Under the pieces are notes generated by a model that saw only the letters and a program-made list of their open reading frames with translations, did no database searches and was not told the origin of the DNA. The position numbers were made by a program, and so were the translations under genes. A stretch of DNA of 64,000 bases, taken from the NCBI GenBank assembly GCA_964469905.1, contig CAYXZW010000001.1:155337-219336 (forward strand), written 5' to 3'. Below, one piece after another: positions 41,803 to 50,952 of this stretch. The number at the start of each line of letters is the position of its first letter. The first letter of the stretch is position 1. This stretch comes from MVRV01 sp964469905 (lineage in GTDB: Bacteria; Desulfobacterota; Syntrophia; Syntrophales; Smithellaceae).

Positions 41803-42423
41803 TCAATTTTTTTCGTTATTTATAGCTGAACGTAAAATATTTTTTAACTCGTCTTCTTTTTCGATATAAAAATGATCTGTATAGGGGATTATTTTTAAAT
41901 TCAAGTTAACATTATTTACTTGCTGTTTTAAAATACCAATATCGCAGAACTGATCGTTGTTTCCGCAGACAATCATATCGATTTTATTGGCTAATTTAAA
42001 AAAATTAAAATCAAAATAACTGATTGGTGGTGAGATAAATATGGTGGCGGCAAACGGATGATCACCTTTTTCAATAATTTTTGAGCCAACCCAGGAACCA
42101 AAAGAATAGCCTGCAAAAGATATTTCCGATATTCCAATACCCTGTAAATATTTACACGCAGCTAAAATATCTTCCTGCTCACCCCGGCCTTCATCATAAA
42201 CGCCTGTACTGCCGCCCACGCCCCGGAAATTAAATCTCAATGTGGAATATTGTTCAGCGGCATAAGCTTCCTGAATAGCTTGCACAACGTTATTATGCAT
42301 GGAGCCACCCATCAAAGAATGCGGATGGCAAATAACGACCCCTTTGTCTTCTGTTGATTTGTTTAATAATCCTTCAATCAGTAATTCATTATTTTTTATA
42401 TGAATATGTTCCTCGCTCATCAT
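41803..42423 (-). CDS. Alpha/beta hydrolase (dienelactone-hydrolase/COG2945-like)
   Basis: 206 residues, cytosolic. The nucleophile elbow GYSFGSWVG (about 101-109) supplies the serine. HPHSLMGGSMHNNVV (about 34-48) and FNFRGVGGSTGVYDEGRGE (about 64-82) match the small alpha/beta-hydrolase group often annotated as alpha/beta superfamily hydrolase. A C-terminal His in YTDHFY may complete the triad, with Asp in IVCGNNDQFCD. Substrate is unknown. The gene begins ATG-ATG, and either Met could start. It is followed on the same strand by the csp leader. Confidence 0.85.
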   Translation of the reverse strand: MMSEEHIHIKNNELLIEGLLNKSTEDKGVVICHPHSLMGGSMHNNVVQAIQEAYAAEQYSTLRFNFRGVGGSTGVYDEGRGEQEDILAACKYLQGIGISEISFAGYSFGSWVGSKIIEKGDHPFAATIFISPPISYFDFNFFKLANKIDMIVCGNNDQFCDIGILKQQVNNVNLNLKIIPYTDHFYIEKEDELKNILRSAINNEKN

Positions 42424-42509
42424 CGTTCCTCTTTATTAATTCCGGTTAAACCGTTATTTAACAATAAGCTTAATCAATGTAACAATCATAATAAACCGTA
42501 ACTAAATTG

Positions 42510-43481
42510 CTATTTCGCCACTTCTCCCCTGTGACAGGCACAAAATCTGTTATCTTTAACCTCCTTTAATACCGGTTGCTGTTTTTCGCAAACGGTCATT
42601 TTATAGAGGCAGCGGTTTTGAAAATTACAACCTTGAGCTCCTTCCATCCGCGCTTCCCCTTTTATTGTTACTTTATTTGTTTTTTTCTGCGGGTCGCAGT
42701 TAGGCACTGCCGCAAGCAGCATTTGCGTATAAGGATGGAGCGGGGAATTATAAATATCCTGATTTTGCGCCAGTTCAACAATTTGGCCCAAATACATCAC
42801 CGCAATGCGATCAGACATATGGCGGATCACATTAAGATCGTGTGAAACAAACAAATATGTCAGGCCAAACTCCTGTTTTAAGTCTTTCAGTAAATTCAAT
42901 ATTTGCGCCTGTATGGACACATCTAATGCGGAGACAGGCTCATCTGCAACAATCATTTCCGGCCGGAGAATAAGTGCGCGGGCAATTCCGATGCGTTGTC
43001 TCTGTCCGCCGCTGAATTCATGCGGATAGCGGCCAGCCTGCTCGGCACTTAAACCGACTTTCGCCATTAACTCTAATACTGACTCCCGACGAGAATTTCT
43101 ATCGCCTATTTGATGGATTGTTAATGGTTCTTTAATTATTACGGATGCTGATTTGCGAGGATTGAGTGAAGAATAAGGATCCTGAAATATCAGCTGGACA
43201 TTGCGTCGGTATGCCTTCAGGGATTCCGTGTTATAAGAATTTATATTTTCACCTTTAAAACTGATAAAGCCCGACGATGGTTTTTCCAGCCTTGTTATCA
43301 GGCGCGCAAGTGTTGACTTACCGCAACCCGATTCACCAACCAGGCCTAATGTTTCTCCTCGATATATTTGTAGAGTTAAATTATTAACCGCATTAACAAC
43401 TCTGTTTTTGGAATTCAACATACCACTTGTGAGAGAATATTTTTTATCTAATTTTTGAATATCGAAGAGAAGATCAGGCAT
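42510..43481 (-). CDS. Oligopeptide/dipeptide ABC transporter ATP-binding protein, OppF/DppF type
   Basis: 323 residues. The ABC cassette has Walker A GESGCGKST (about 50), Q-loop FQDPYSSLNPR, signature FSGGQRQRIGIARAL and Walker B MIVADEPVSALDVSIQ. The C-terminal oligo_HPY extension carries CNFQNRCLYKMTVCEKQQP with cysteines that in homologues bind an Fe-S cluster. The ATG at 43481 has AGGA 9 bases upstream. The longer frame overlaps oppD and is not conserved. Works as a heterodimer with OppD to energise peptide (or nickel/other solute) import, but no permease or binding protein gene is adjacent. Confidence 0.94.
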   Translation of the reverse strand: MPDLLFDIQKLDKKYSLTSGMLNSKNRVVNAVNNLTLQIYRGETLGLVGESGCGKSTLARLITRLEKPSSGFISFKGENINSYNTESLKAYRRNVQLIFQDPYSSLNPRKSASVIIKEPLTIHQIGDRNSRRESVLELMAKVGLSAEQAGRYPHEFSGGQRQRIGIARALILRPEMIVADEPVSALDVSIQAQILNLLKDLKQEFGLTYLFVSHDLNVIRHMSDRIAVMYLGQIVELAQNQDIYNSPLHPYTQMLLAAVPNCDPQKKTNKVTIKGEARMEGAQGCNFQNRCLYKMTVCEKQQPVLKEVKDNRFCACHRGEVAK

Positions 43482-43503
43482 TGTATGATTCCTAATATGT
43501 TGT

Positions 43504-44472
43504 TTACCAAGCTCTCCAGCAAGACACAAAATGACCGGATTTAATTTCTACAAGCTTAGGCTCATGCTCCCTACATTGACCTGTGGACAAGGAACACCTC
43601 TCCTGAAAGCTGCATCCCGCCGCCAGATTATATAAACTGGGGACAGATCCGGGAATGGTTTTAAGGTGTTTCTGCCTGTCACTACCGCAACCTGACGGCA
43701 GAGAATCGATTAACCCTTTGGTGTAAGGATGCAACGGATTGGCAAACATTTCATCAACCGGAGAATTTTCCACAATCTTGCCGGCATACATTACCGCCAC
43801 ATTGTCCGCCGTCTGGGCAATAATGCCGAGATCATGCGTGATGAGAATGACCGCCATATTATTCTTTTCTTTCAAATCGGAAATCAAATCCAGAATTTGT
43901 GCCTGAATGGTTACGTCCAAGGCGGTTGTGGGTTCATCGGCGAGAAGTAATCGGGGATGGCAAGACATGGCCATCGCTACCATAACCCTTTGTCGCATCC
44001 CACCGCTCAGTTGATGAGGGTAATCCTGTGCCCTTCTTTCCGGCTCGGGAATTCCTACTTCCCGCAATTGTTCAATGCTCAAAGCAAAAGCATCTTTTTC
44101 GGAGAGGTTTTGATGCAGTCGTATTGCTTCAGCAATTTGTTCACCAATACGAATAACCGGATTGAGTGAAGTCATGGGCTCCTGAAAGACCATGGCAATT
44201 TCATTGCCACGCTTGGAGCGAATTTCTTCGGCAGATAATTTTAATAAATCCTGTCCCTGAAAAATAATTGAACCGTTGATAATACTGCCATTGGCGGGAA
44301 TTAACCGCATGATTGACAGTGCCAGCATGGTTTTGCCGCAACCGGATTCGCCGACAATGCCCAACGTTTCTCCCGGTTGCAAACTTAAAGAAACTCCATC
44401 AACCGCTTTTATTCTTCCGCGATTCGTATCAAATACCGTTATTAATTCTTTTATTTCCAGCAGAGGCGGCAT
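43504..44472 (-). CDS. Oligopeptide/dipeptide ABC transporter ATP-binding protein, OppD/DppD type
   Basis: 322 residues. The ABC cassette has GESGCGKTMLALSIMRL (Walker A), FQEPMTSLNPV (Q-loop), LSGGMRQRVMVAMAM (signature) and LLLADEPTTALDVTIQ (Walker B). The C-terminal oligo_HPY region has CSFQERCSLSTGQCREHEP, whose Cys spacing fits the Fe-S site seen in OppD/DppD homologues. It starts 4 bp after the pepA stop and ends 22 bp before oppF, so pepA-oppD-oppF form one operon coupling peptide import with peptide hydrolysis. The membrane and receptor components must be encoded elsewhere. Confidence 0.94.
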   Translation of the reverse strand: MPPLLEIKELITVFDTNRGRIKAVDGVSLSLQPGETLGIVGESGCGKTMLALSIMRLIPANGSIINGSIIFQGQDLLKLSAEEIRSKRGNEIAMVFQEPMTSLNPVIRIGEQIAEAIRLHQNLSEKDAFALSIEQLREVGIPEPERRAQDYPHQLSGGMRQRVMVAMAMSCHPRLLLADEPTTALDVTIQAQILDLISDLKEKNNMAVILITHDLGIIAQTADNVAVMYAGKIVENSPVDEMFANPLHPYTKGLIDSLPSGCGSDRQKHLKTIPGSVPSLYNLAAGCSFQERCSLSTGQCREHEPKLVEIKSGHFVSCWRAW

Positions 44473-44476
44473 ATTT

Positions 44477-45976
44477 TTATTTTTTATCAGAGTTGCGCAG
44501 ATATTCCGTCAACAGGCGCACTGTAACTCCGGCGGCTCCTTTCGGGATATAAGATTTGTCTTTGCTGCTCCAGGCGGGGCCGGCAATATCCAAATGAACC
44601 CACGGGAAATCACCGACAAATTTATTCAAAAAAGCCGCGGCGGTGATTGTTCCGGCGGCTCGCCCTCCGGTGTTTTTATAATCGGCAATATCGCTCTTGA
44701 TAAGATCAAAGTAGTGATCCCACAAAGGAAGTTCCCAGACAAGTTCACCTGTTTCCCGGGCGGCCTTAGTAATTTTTTCTTTAAGATTATCATCAGTCCC
44801 CAACATTCCGATAACATCGTCGCCCAGAGCAATAACACAAGCGCCCGTGAGAGTGGCAATGTCAACAATAGCCGCCGGTTTATATTTTGCGGCATAATGA
44901 AGAGCATCCGCCAGGATTAAGCGACCCTCAGCGTCTGTATTGATAATCTCGATAGTCTTACCCGAATACGATTTTAAAATATCTCCCGGTTTATAGGCAG
45001 TGCCGCTGGGCATATTTTCCGTAGCCGGAATCAGTCCGATAACATTCAGCGGTAGATTTAAATCGGCAGCGACCATAATCGTTGCCATAACTGCGGCTCC
45101 ACCGGACATATCCGATTTCATTTCATCCATTTTTTCCGCCGGTTTGAGACTGATGCCACCGCTGTCAAATGTTAAACCTTTACCGACGAGAACAACCGGT
45201 GCTTTGCTTTTTGAGCTACCGGAATATTCCAGGATAATAAACTTCGGTTCGGCGTTACTTCCCGAAGCTACGCCCAGAAAGGCATTCATTCCCATTTTCC
45301 GCATTTTAGCCCGATCCAATATTTTGCATGTCACTTTTTTTCTGCTGGCGATTTCTCTGGCTTTTCGCGCCATTATGGAAGGTGTCATTTCGTTGGAAGG
45401 AGCGGAAATAAGATCACGTGCGAAGTAAACACCCTCAGTAATAATCCGGGCAATTTTAACTGCGGATTCGACAGTTGAATATTCTTCTCTATCCGCGACA
45501 ATAACGATTTGCTTCATTTCCTTGATGTCTTCGCGCCCCAGAGTTTTGTAAGGCGTGTATTGATAAAGCCCCAAAAGTGCGCCTTCAACTACTGCCTGCA
45601 CAATTTTCTCTTTTTCTCCGGCAAGGATATTTAAATCTATGGAAGTTGCCGCTTCTTTAATATTCAGGCCACGCAAATGCTGCATCACTTTGCTGAAACC
45701 AGTCCGAATTTTTTCCAGATTAATTTCACTTTTTTTACCTAAACCAACGAGGGCGATTCTTTGGGCCGGAATTGACCCTCGCGTATAAACTACTGCTATT
45801 TGGGACAGCTTGCCTGTGAAATCACCATTTTTTATTAATTGGGTAATTAATCCATTGGTCTGCTGATCAATAACTAATGAATTTCCGGTCATTTCTTTTT
45901 GATCTTGAAATAAGGTTAATATGACGGCCTGGCTGACAATATCCTGAAGTTTTCCTTTTTTTACAATTACTTTCAT
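44477..45976 (-). CDS. pepA: Leucyl (cytosol) aminopeptidase, M17 family
   Basis: 499 residues, two-metal aminopeptidase releasing N-terminal residues in the cytosol. The C-terminal catalytic domain has VLVGKGLTFDSGGISLKPAE (metal Lys/Asp region, about 262-281), MKSDMSGGAAV and the M17 signature NTDAEGRLILADAL (about 345-358), with the metal Asp/Glu and catalytic Arg. The N-terminal macro-like domain is present. In E. coli PepA also binds DNA, which cannot be judged here. It is the first gene of the pepA-oppD-oppF operon. Confidence 0.95.
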   Translation of the reverse strand: MKVIVKKGKLQDIVSQAVILTLFQDQKEMTGNSLVIDQQTNGLITQLIKNGDFTGKLSQIAVVYTRGSIPAQRIALVGLGKKSEINLEKIRTGFSKVMQHLRGLNIKEAATSIDLNILAGEKEKIVQAVVEGALLGLYQYTPYKTLGREDIKEMKQIVIVADREEYSTVESAVKIARIITEGVYFARDLISAPSNEMTPSIMARKAREIASRKKVTCKILDRAKMRKMGMNAFLGVASGSNAEPKFIILEYSGSSKSKAPVVLVGKGLTFDSGGISLKPAEKMDEMKSDMSGGAAVMATIMVAADLNLPLNVIGLIPATENMPSGTAYKPGDILKSYSGKTIEIINTDAEGRLILADALHYAAKYKPAAIVDIATLTGACVIALGDDVIGMLGTDDNLKEKITKAARETGELVWELPLWDHYFDLIKSDIADYKNTGGRAAGTITAAAFLNKFVGDFPWVHLDIAGPAWSSKDKSYIPKGAAGVTVRLLTEYLRNSDKK

Positions 45977-46098
45977 TTACTTACGCTCCTGTCCCCAATG
46001 ATTGTCTGTGGGTTTTCACTGAGGCGGAAGATAGCATTTCCCGGAAAAAAGTCAATTAGTTAAAAGGGTGTGATGTGAACATTCTGAGAAATAGATTC

Positions 46099-48555
46099 TT
46101 ATCCTGTCCTGGCCAGATTCAGCTTGCCTTGCCATTTCCAAAGCAAGGTTTCCCGCAAAATCAAGTGTTCCGGTTTATCCAAAAAAGGATCGCGGTTAGC
46201 CAGGGCAAAAGCATCTTCTTTGGCATCGCTTAAAATCCGGGCATCGCGAATAATGCTGGCAATACGGAAATCGGGCAGACCTGATTGTCTGGTGCCTAAA
46301 AAATCACCAGGACCTCGAATAGCCAAATCTTCTTCCGCCAACGCAAAGCCATCTGTTGTTTTTTCCATGACCTTGAGTCTCTTACGGGCCACATCAGAAC
46401 GGGCATAATCGGCAAGTAAAATGCATCGGGAAGGGATATCCCGGCGACCTACCCTGCCCCGCAGTTGATGCAGTTGCGAAAGGCCGAAACGCTCCGCATG
46501 TTCAATGACCATTAAGGATGCCCGTGGTATATCGATACCTACTTCTATAACGGTGGTAGCTACAAGAACATGTATTTTGTTTTCCTGAAAAGCATGCATG
46601 ACCGCATCTTTTTCCTTATCCTTCATCTTACCATGAATCATCCCGACCTTATATTCGGGAAAGATATCTTTCTGCAGATGAACGGCCATATTGGTTGCAT
46701 CCTTTAAATCCAGATTTTCGGACTGCTCCACCAGTGGATAAACGATAAAGGCTTGATGACCCTGGGCAAGTTCCGAAGCAATTACCGAATAAACTTTACT
46801 GCGCTTATTTTCACCCATGACAGTTGTAGATACCGGTATTTTCCCCGGAGGCATCTCATCGATTACCGATACTTCCAAATCGCCATAAACCGTCATCGCC
46901 AGTGTGCGCGGAATCGGAGTTGCGGTCATCACCAGCACATCGGCATCGATTCCTTTCTTACGCAAACTGGCCCTCTGCATGACGCCAAACCGGTGTTGCT
47001 CATCGATCACAACCAGTCCCAGTTTATGAAAATCAACATCTTCCTGAATCAGTGCATGTGTCCCGATGATGATATCGGCCCTGCCGGAATTAATCTGCTC
47101 CAAAGCTTCTTTTCGATCTGCCGCATTTTTACTGCCGGTTAATAAAACGACGTTCAATCCCAGATTGACCGCCCATTCGTTAATATTACGGTAATGCTGT
47201 TTGGCTAATATTTCCGTTGGCGCCATCATTGCTGCCTGATAATTATTTTCACAGGCAATAATTACGGCCGCCATGGATACAACAGTCTTCCCGCTGCCGA
47301 CATCTCCCTGCAAAAGACGGTTCATCGCTGTGTCTTTGGCCATGTCTGAAAGTATTTCATTTATTACCCTGCCTTGTGCTGCAGTCAACGCAAAGGGCAA
47401 ACCGGAAATAAATTTCTCCAGCATGTCAGTCTGATTTTTAAAACTGATTCCCTTCTCCAGAGCACGGCCTGATTTTTTTACGGCCATACCCAGCTGGAAA
47501 AAAAAGAATTCATCGTAAATTAATCGGTAATGTGCGGCGGATCGCTGGAGATTATAATCGTCCGGATTTTCATTATTTCCCGGAAAATGGACCAACCTGA
47601 TTGCTGTTTGCAGTTCGATTAAATTACGCTTGCCGACTATATCAGAAGGAATTGGCGAAATAACGTAGCGGGCATAATTGGCCAATGCCTGATGCATAAT
47701 TTTACGCATATATTTTTGATGCAGACCTTCCGTTTCGGAATAAACAGGAACGATTCGTTTGAAATTAAGAAGATTTTCTTCGTCATTTTCATCCAATATT
47801 TCATAGTCCGGGTGGATCATAGCGCGGCCCACGTAATGGGGCGTTACATTGCCGGTGAGAATTACATTTGCTCCTTTCTTAAAGAAGCCCAAAAGATAGG
47901 AAGTCTGGCCTTTGAACCATTTAGCCGTGAGATTGGCTGTATTATCGGTTATTGTAATTTCCAGAATACGTCTTTTGCCGTAATATTTATATTCGGTCAG
48001 AATTACTTTACCCATGACTGTTTGATTTTTTCCGGTTTCCAAGCGATTAATTTTTTTTATTTCCCGTCTGTCTTCGTAAGTGCGCGGCAGGAACAAGAGC
48101 AAATCTTCCACATTCATAATTTTTTTTGCGCCGAAACGCTCAGCCATCTTGGGCCCTACGCCTTTTAAATATTGCACCGGAAGTGCCAGTTTGGCCAGTG
48201 TCTCGTGTATATCCGCTATTCTTTGAACTGATTTCTCATCATGCAGTGGGCTCGACGCCTCCATTAACTGAACGACTGTTTTGAGCTGATTAAATAATTC
48301 TATTGCTTTCTCCACGTTCTGCTTTTTCCTTTTCAGTTCCAGCCTGTCGAAATCGGAAAAAAGATCTAATAACTCGTCCAGCAGCGTGAAGGAATTATTC
48401 TGCAGATCGGGAGGCAGTGAACTTTTCAAGATCAGCGACAAATTCAAAAGAGTCTTCCCCAAATCTTTAATATGGATTAAATTTTTATAATTATTCTGAG
48501 AAGAAAAAATCAGCGGCTGCTCAATCTTTAGCAGAATCTTTTTAAATGTTTCCAT
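46099..48555 (-). CDS. recG: ATP-dependent DNA helicase RecG
   Basis: Branch-migrates replication forks and Holliday junctions. The 818 residues are longer than E. coli RecG (693), with an N-terminal ~110-residue helical extension. The wedge OB-fold begins near PVQYLKGVGPKMAERFG (about 120). Helicase motifs: LLQGDVGSGKTVVSMAA (I), VIDEQHRFGVMQR (II, DEQH), VMTATPIPRTLAM (III), ATTVIEVGIDIP (V) and HQLRGRVGR (VI). The ATG at 48555 is preferred. A TTG ten codons upstream is possible, and neither has a clear ribosome binding site. It is divergent from purM, with 171 bp between. Confidence 0.95.
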   Translation of the reverse strand: METFKKILLKIEQPLIFSSQNNYKNLIHIKDLGKTLLNLSLILKSSLPPDLQNNSFTLLDELLDLFSDFDRLELKRKKQNVEKAIELFNQLKTVVQLMEASSPLHDEKSVQRIADIHETLAKLALPVQYLKGVGPKMAERFGAKKIMNVEDLLLFLPRTYEDRREIKKINRLETGKNQTVMGKVILTEYKYYGKRRILEITITDNTANLTAKWFKGQTSYLLGFFKKGANVILTGNVTPHYVGRAMIHPDYEILDENDEENLLNFKRIVPVYSETEGLHQKYMRKIMHQALANYARYVISPIPSDIVGKRNLIELQTAIRLVHFPGNNENPDDYNLQRSAAHYRLIYDEFFFFQLGMAVKKSGRALEKGISFKNQTDMLEKFISGLPFALTAAQGRVINEILSDMAKDTAMNRLLQGDVGSGKTVVSMAAVIIACENNYQAAMMAPTEILAKQHYRNINEWAVNLGLNVVLLTGSKNAADRKEALEQINSGRADIIIGTHALIQEDVDFHKLGLVVIDEQHRFGVMQRASLRKKGIDADVLVMTATPIPRTLAMTVYGDLEVSVIDEMPPGKIPVSTTVMGENKRSKVYSVIASELAQGHQAFIVYPLVEQSENLDLKDATNMAVHLQKDIFPEYKVGMIHGKMKDKEKDAVMHAFQENKIHVLVATTVIEVGIDIPRASLMVIEHAERFGLSQLHQLRGRVGRRDIPSRCILLADYARSDVARKRLKVMEKTTDGFALAEEDLAIRGPGDFLGTRQSGLPDFRIASIIRDARILSDAKEDAFALANRDPFLDKPEHLILRETLLWKWQGKLNLARTG

Positions 48556-48606
48556 ACACAGCACCGCATTGATTGGAATTGACAAACATTAATTATTATT
48601 AGGCAA

Positions 48607-48635
48607 TTGACAATTTTAGTTAACAAATATATTCT
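48607..48635 (+). promoter_or_regulatory. Sigma-70-type promoter for purM
   Basis: A perfect TTGACA (48607-48612), 17-bp spacer and TATTCT (48630-48635). Transcription would start near 48643 and reach the purM ATG at 48727 with an ~85-base leader. A second, weaker candidate with TTGACT lies at 48653. Confidence 0.5.
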
Positions 48636-48726
48636 ATTTGCGCAAGGAATGATTGACTTAAACTCTTATTTACGTTAGATGAGCCAGCATTAACTTTATC
48701 AAAAAGTAATAATCATACGGGGTGAT

Positions 48727-49776
48727 ATGCCAACAAAATCTACCTATAAAAATTCAGGCGTCGATATTGATACTGCCAATGATTTTATCGAACGCATCAA
48801 ACCGTTCATAAAAACAACGGCACGTAAAGAAGTAGTTTCCGGCATAGGAGGTTTTGGTGGACTCTTTCGCTTTGACTCCGGCAAGTATAAAAATCCAATT
48901 CTGGTTTCATCCACCGATGGCGTCGGCACTAAACTAAAAATTGCCCAATTAATGGATAAACACGATACCATCGGGATTGATCTTGTGGCCATGTCTGTCA
49001 ATGATGTCGTTGTCCAGGGTGCCGAACCTCTTTTCTTTCTGGACTATCTGGCAACTGGTAAAATCGAATTGGAAAAAAGTGTGAAAATTGTCGAAGGTAT
49101 TGTTGCGGGATGCAAAATGGCCGGTTGTACATTAATCGGTGGTGAGACTGCGGAAATGCCCGGTTTTTATAAGAACGGCGAATATGATCTGGCCGGTTTT
49201 TGTGTCGGCGTTGTGGAATCGGAAAAACTTATCGATGGTTCAGCAATCAGTGTTAATGACTGTATTATCGGTGTTGCATCCAGCGGTTTGCATAGCAACG
49301 GTTTCTCTCTGGCCCGGAAAGTTCTACTCGACAAGGGTAAACTTCAGGTTACCGATAAAGTCTCCGGTTTAGAAAAAACAATTGGAATGGAACTTTTAGA
49401 GCCCACTAGAATCTATGTAAAGCCTCTGCTGAATCTTTTTAAGAATTTTAACATCAAAGGTCTTGTGCATATAACCGGCGGCGGTTTTTACGATAATATT
49501 CCCCGGATTATTCCCCAATCCTGTCGTTGCGTAATAACTAAAAACAGCTGGGATATACCGCCTGTTTTCCAGGTCATCAAGGAAATTGGCAAGGTTGATG
49601 AAAAGGAAATGTTCCGTGTCTTTAACATGGGCATTGGAATGATGATCGTTGTTCCGGAAAAAGAATCTGCTGAGGTTATTCATCGTTTGGAAGTGCTGGG
49701 AGAAAAGCCATATTTAATCGGTTCCGTAGAAAAGAGAGAGAGAAAACAAGCATTGGTTTGTTTCAGTGAAACCTAA
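48727..49776 (+). CDS. purM: Phosphoribosylformylglycinamidine cyclo-ligase (AIR synthetase)
   Basis: Fifth step of purine synthesis, closing FGAM to AIR with ATP. The 349 residues have the dimeric PurM fold with GGFGGLFRFD (about 43-52), LVSSTDGVGTKLKIA (about 59-73), DLVAMSVNDVVVQGAEPLFFLDY (Mg/ATP loop, about 84-106), LIGGETAEMPGFY (about 137-149) and HITGGGFYDNIPR (about 247). A GGGGTGAT ribosome binding site directly precedes the ATG. purN follows after 61 bp and is probably in the same transcript. Confidence 0.97.
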   Translation: MPTKSTYKNSGVDIDTANDFIERIKPFIKTTARKEVVSGIGGFGGLFRFDSGKYKNPILVSSTDGVGTKLKIAQLMDKHDTIGIDLVAMSVNDVVVQGAEPLFFLDYLATGKIELEKSVKIVEGIVAGCKMAGCTLIGGETAEMPGFYKNGEYDLAGFCVGVVESEKLIDGSAISVNDCIIGVASSGLHSNGFSLARKVLLDKGKLQVTDKVSGLEKTIGMELLEPTRIYVKPLLNLFKNFNIKGLVHITGGGFYDNIPRIIPQSCRCVITKNSWDIPPVFQVIKEIGKVDEKEMFRVFNMGIGMMIVVPEKESAEVIHRLEVLGEKPYLIGSVEKRERKQALVCFSET

Positions 49777-49837
49777 CGGCATCTGAATTTTTAATTATTC
49801 TACTTATTACTAGTAAATCAACACTGATGGTAAAATA

Positions 49838-50503
49838 ATGAACCAACCATTGAAACTGGGAGTGTTAATTTCCGGCAGCGGCTCCAACCTTCAATCGATT
49901 ATTGACAATATCGAGAACGGTAAGCTTTCAGCAACAATCAAGATAGTCATCTGTAATAATCCTCATTCCTTCGGCATAACCAGAGCGCAAAAACACGGCC
50001 TGCCTGTTGCCGTCTTCAAGCATGACGATTTTAGCACCAGAGAAGATTTCGACAAGGAATTGATTCTAATTTTAAGAAGTAATGAAATTGATCTGGTTGT
50101 TCTGGCCGGATTCATGCGCATCCTTACCCCTGTTTTTCTGAAGGCATTTCCTCAGAGAATAATTAATATTCATCCTGCCCTTTTGCCTTCATTTCCCGGT
50201 ACTCATGGCCAAAAAGATGCTTTCGAATATGGTGTAAAATTTTCCGGATGTACTGTACACTTTGTTGATGAAGGAATCGATACCGGACCGATAATTATTC
50301 AAAGTGTTGTCCCTGTATTACAGGATGACACCAAAGAAACACTTGCTGCCCGCATTTTAAAGGAAGAACATAAGATATACCCCCAGGCAATTCAATTTTT
50401 TGCTGAAGGGAAAATTATGATATCCGGGCGAAAAGTTCAGATTAAAGATGTTGCAGAAAAATATTTAGTGGCATTGCATAACCCATCACTGACAGATTTT
50501 TAA
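49838..50503 (+). CDS. purN: Phosphoribosylglycinamide formyltransferase (folate-dependent)
   Basis: Transfers formyl from 10-formyl-THF to GAR, the third purine step. The 221 residues have LISGSGSNLQSIIDNI (about 10-25, phosphate binding) and VVLAGFMRILTP (about 87-98). RIINIHPALLPSFPGTHGQ (about 107-125) carries the catalytic Asn and His. CTVHFVDEGIDTGPII has the catalytic Asp. The C terminus is about 15 residues longer than E. coli PurN. The DUF523 gene starts 5 bp after the stop, so the purM-purN unit continues into non-purine genes. Confidence 0.96.
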   Translation: MNQPLKLGVLISGSGSNLQSIIDNIENGKLSATIKIVICNNPHSFGITRAQKHGLPVAVFKHDDFSTREDFDKELILILRSNEIDLVVLAGFMRILTPVFLKAFPQRIINIHPALLPSFPGTHGQKDAFEYGVKFSGCTVHFVDEGIDTGPIIIQSVVPVLQDDTKETLAARILKEEHKIYPQAIQFFAEGKIMISGRKVQIKDVAEKYLVALHNPSLTDF

Positions 50504-50508
50504 TTACC

Positions 50509-50952
50509 ATGATTGTTGTGAGCGCTTGTTTATTAGGCAGGCAATGCCGCTGGGACGGCAAATGTCTTCCGCCCGAAAAGCAGTTAATGCATTCTCCCGG
50601 CCTGATTGCAGTCTGCCCGGAACAACTAGGTGGCCTGCCGACACCGCGTGAACCGGCACAGATTATTGACGGCAACGGATTTGATGTTTTGAATAATCGG
50701 GCCAGAGTTATCAGCGCTTCGGGTATCGATGTAACTGCAGAATTTATCCGCGGGGCGACAGAGGCATTAATGATTGCCCGAAAGCACAATGTTTCCAGAG
50801 TAATTTTAAAGGAACGGAGCCCTTCTTGTGCAGTGCATCACTTATACCAGGGTAAAAATCTGGTTGCCGGAATGGGAGTAACTTGTGCATTACTCATGAG
50901 TGAAGGTTTTGCAGTTTTATCATCGGAGGAAATAGATAAATTGCATGCATGA
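50509..50952 (+). CDS. DUF523 family protein
   Basis: 147 residues with the DUF523 signature: VSACLLGRQCRWDGK near the N terminus (two Cys), VCPEQLGGLPTPREPAQI (about 34-51) and ILKERSPSCAVHHLYQG (about 102-118, third conserved Cys). The conserved Cys pattern suggests metal or thiol chemistry, and the family's function is not established. It lies 5 bp after purN and overlaps the following FAD-like gene by 8 bp, i.e. in one tightly packed operon. Confidence 0.9.
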   Translation: MIVVSACLLGRQCRWDGKCLPPEKQLMHSPGLIAVCPEQLGGLPTPREPAQIIDGNGFDVLNNRARVISASGIDVTAEFIRGATEALMIARKHNVSRVILKERSPSCAVHHLYQGKNLVAGMGVTCALLMSEGFAVLSSEEIDKLHA

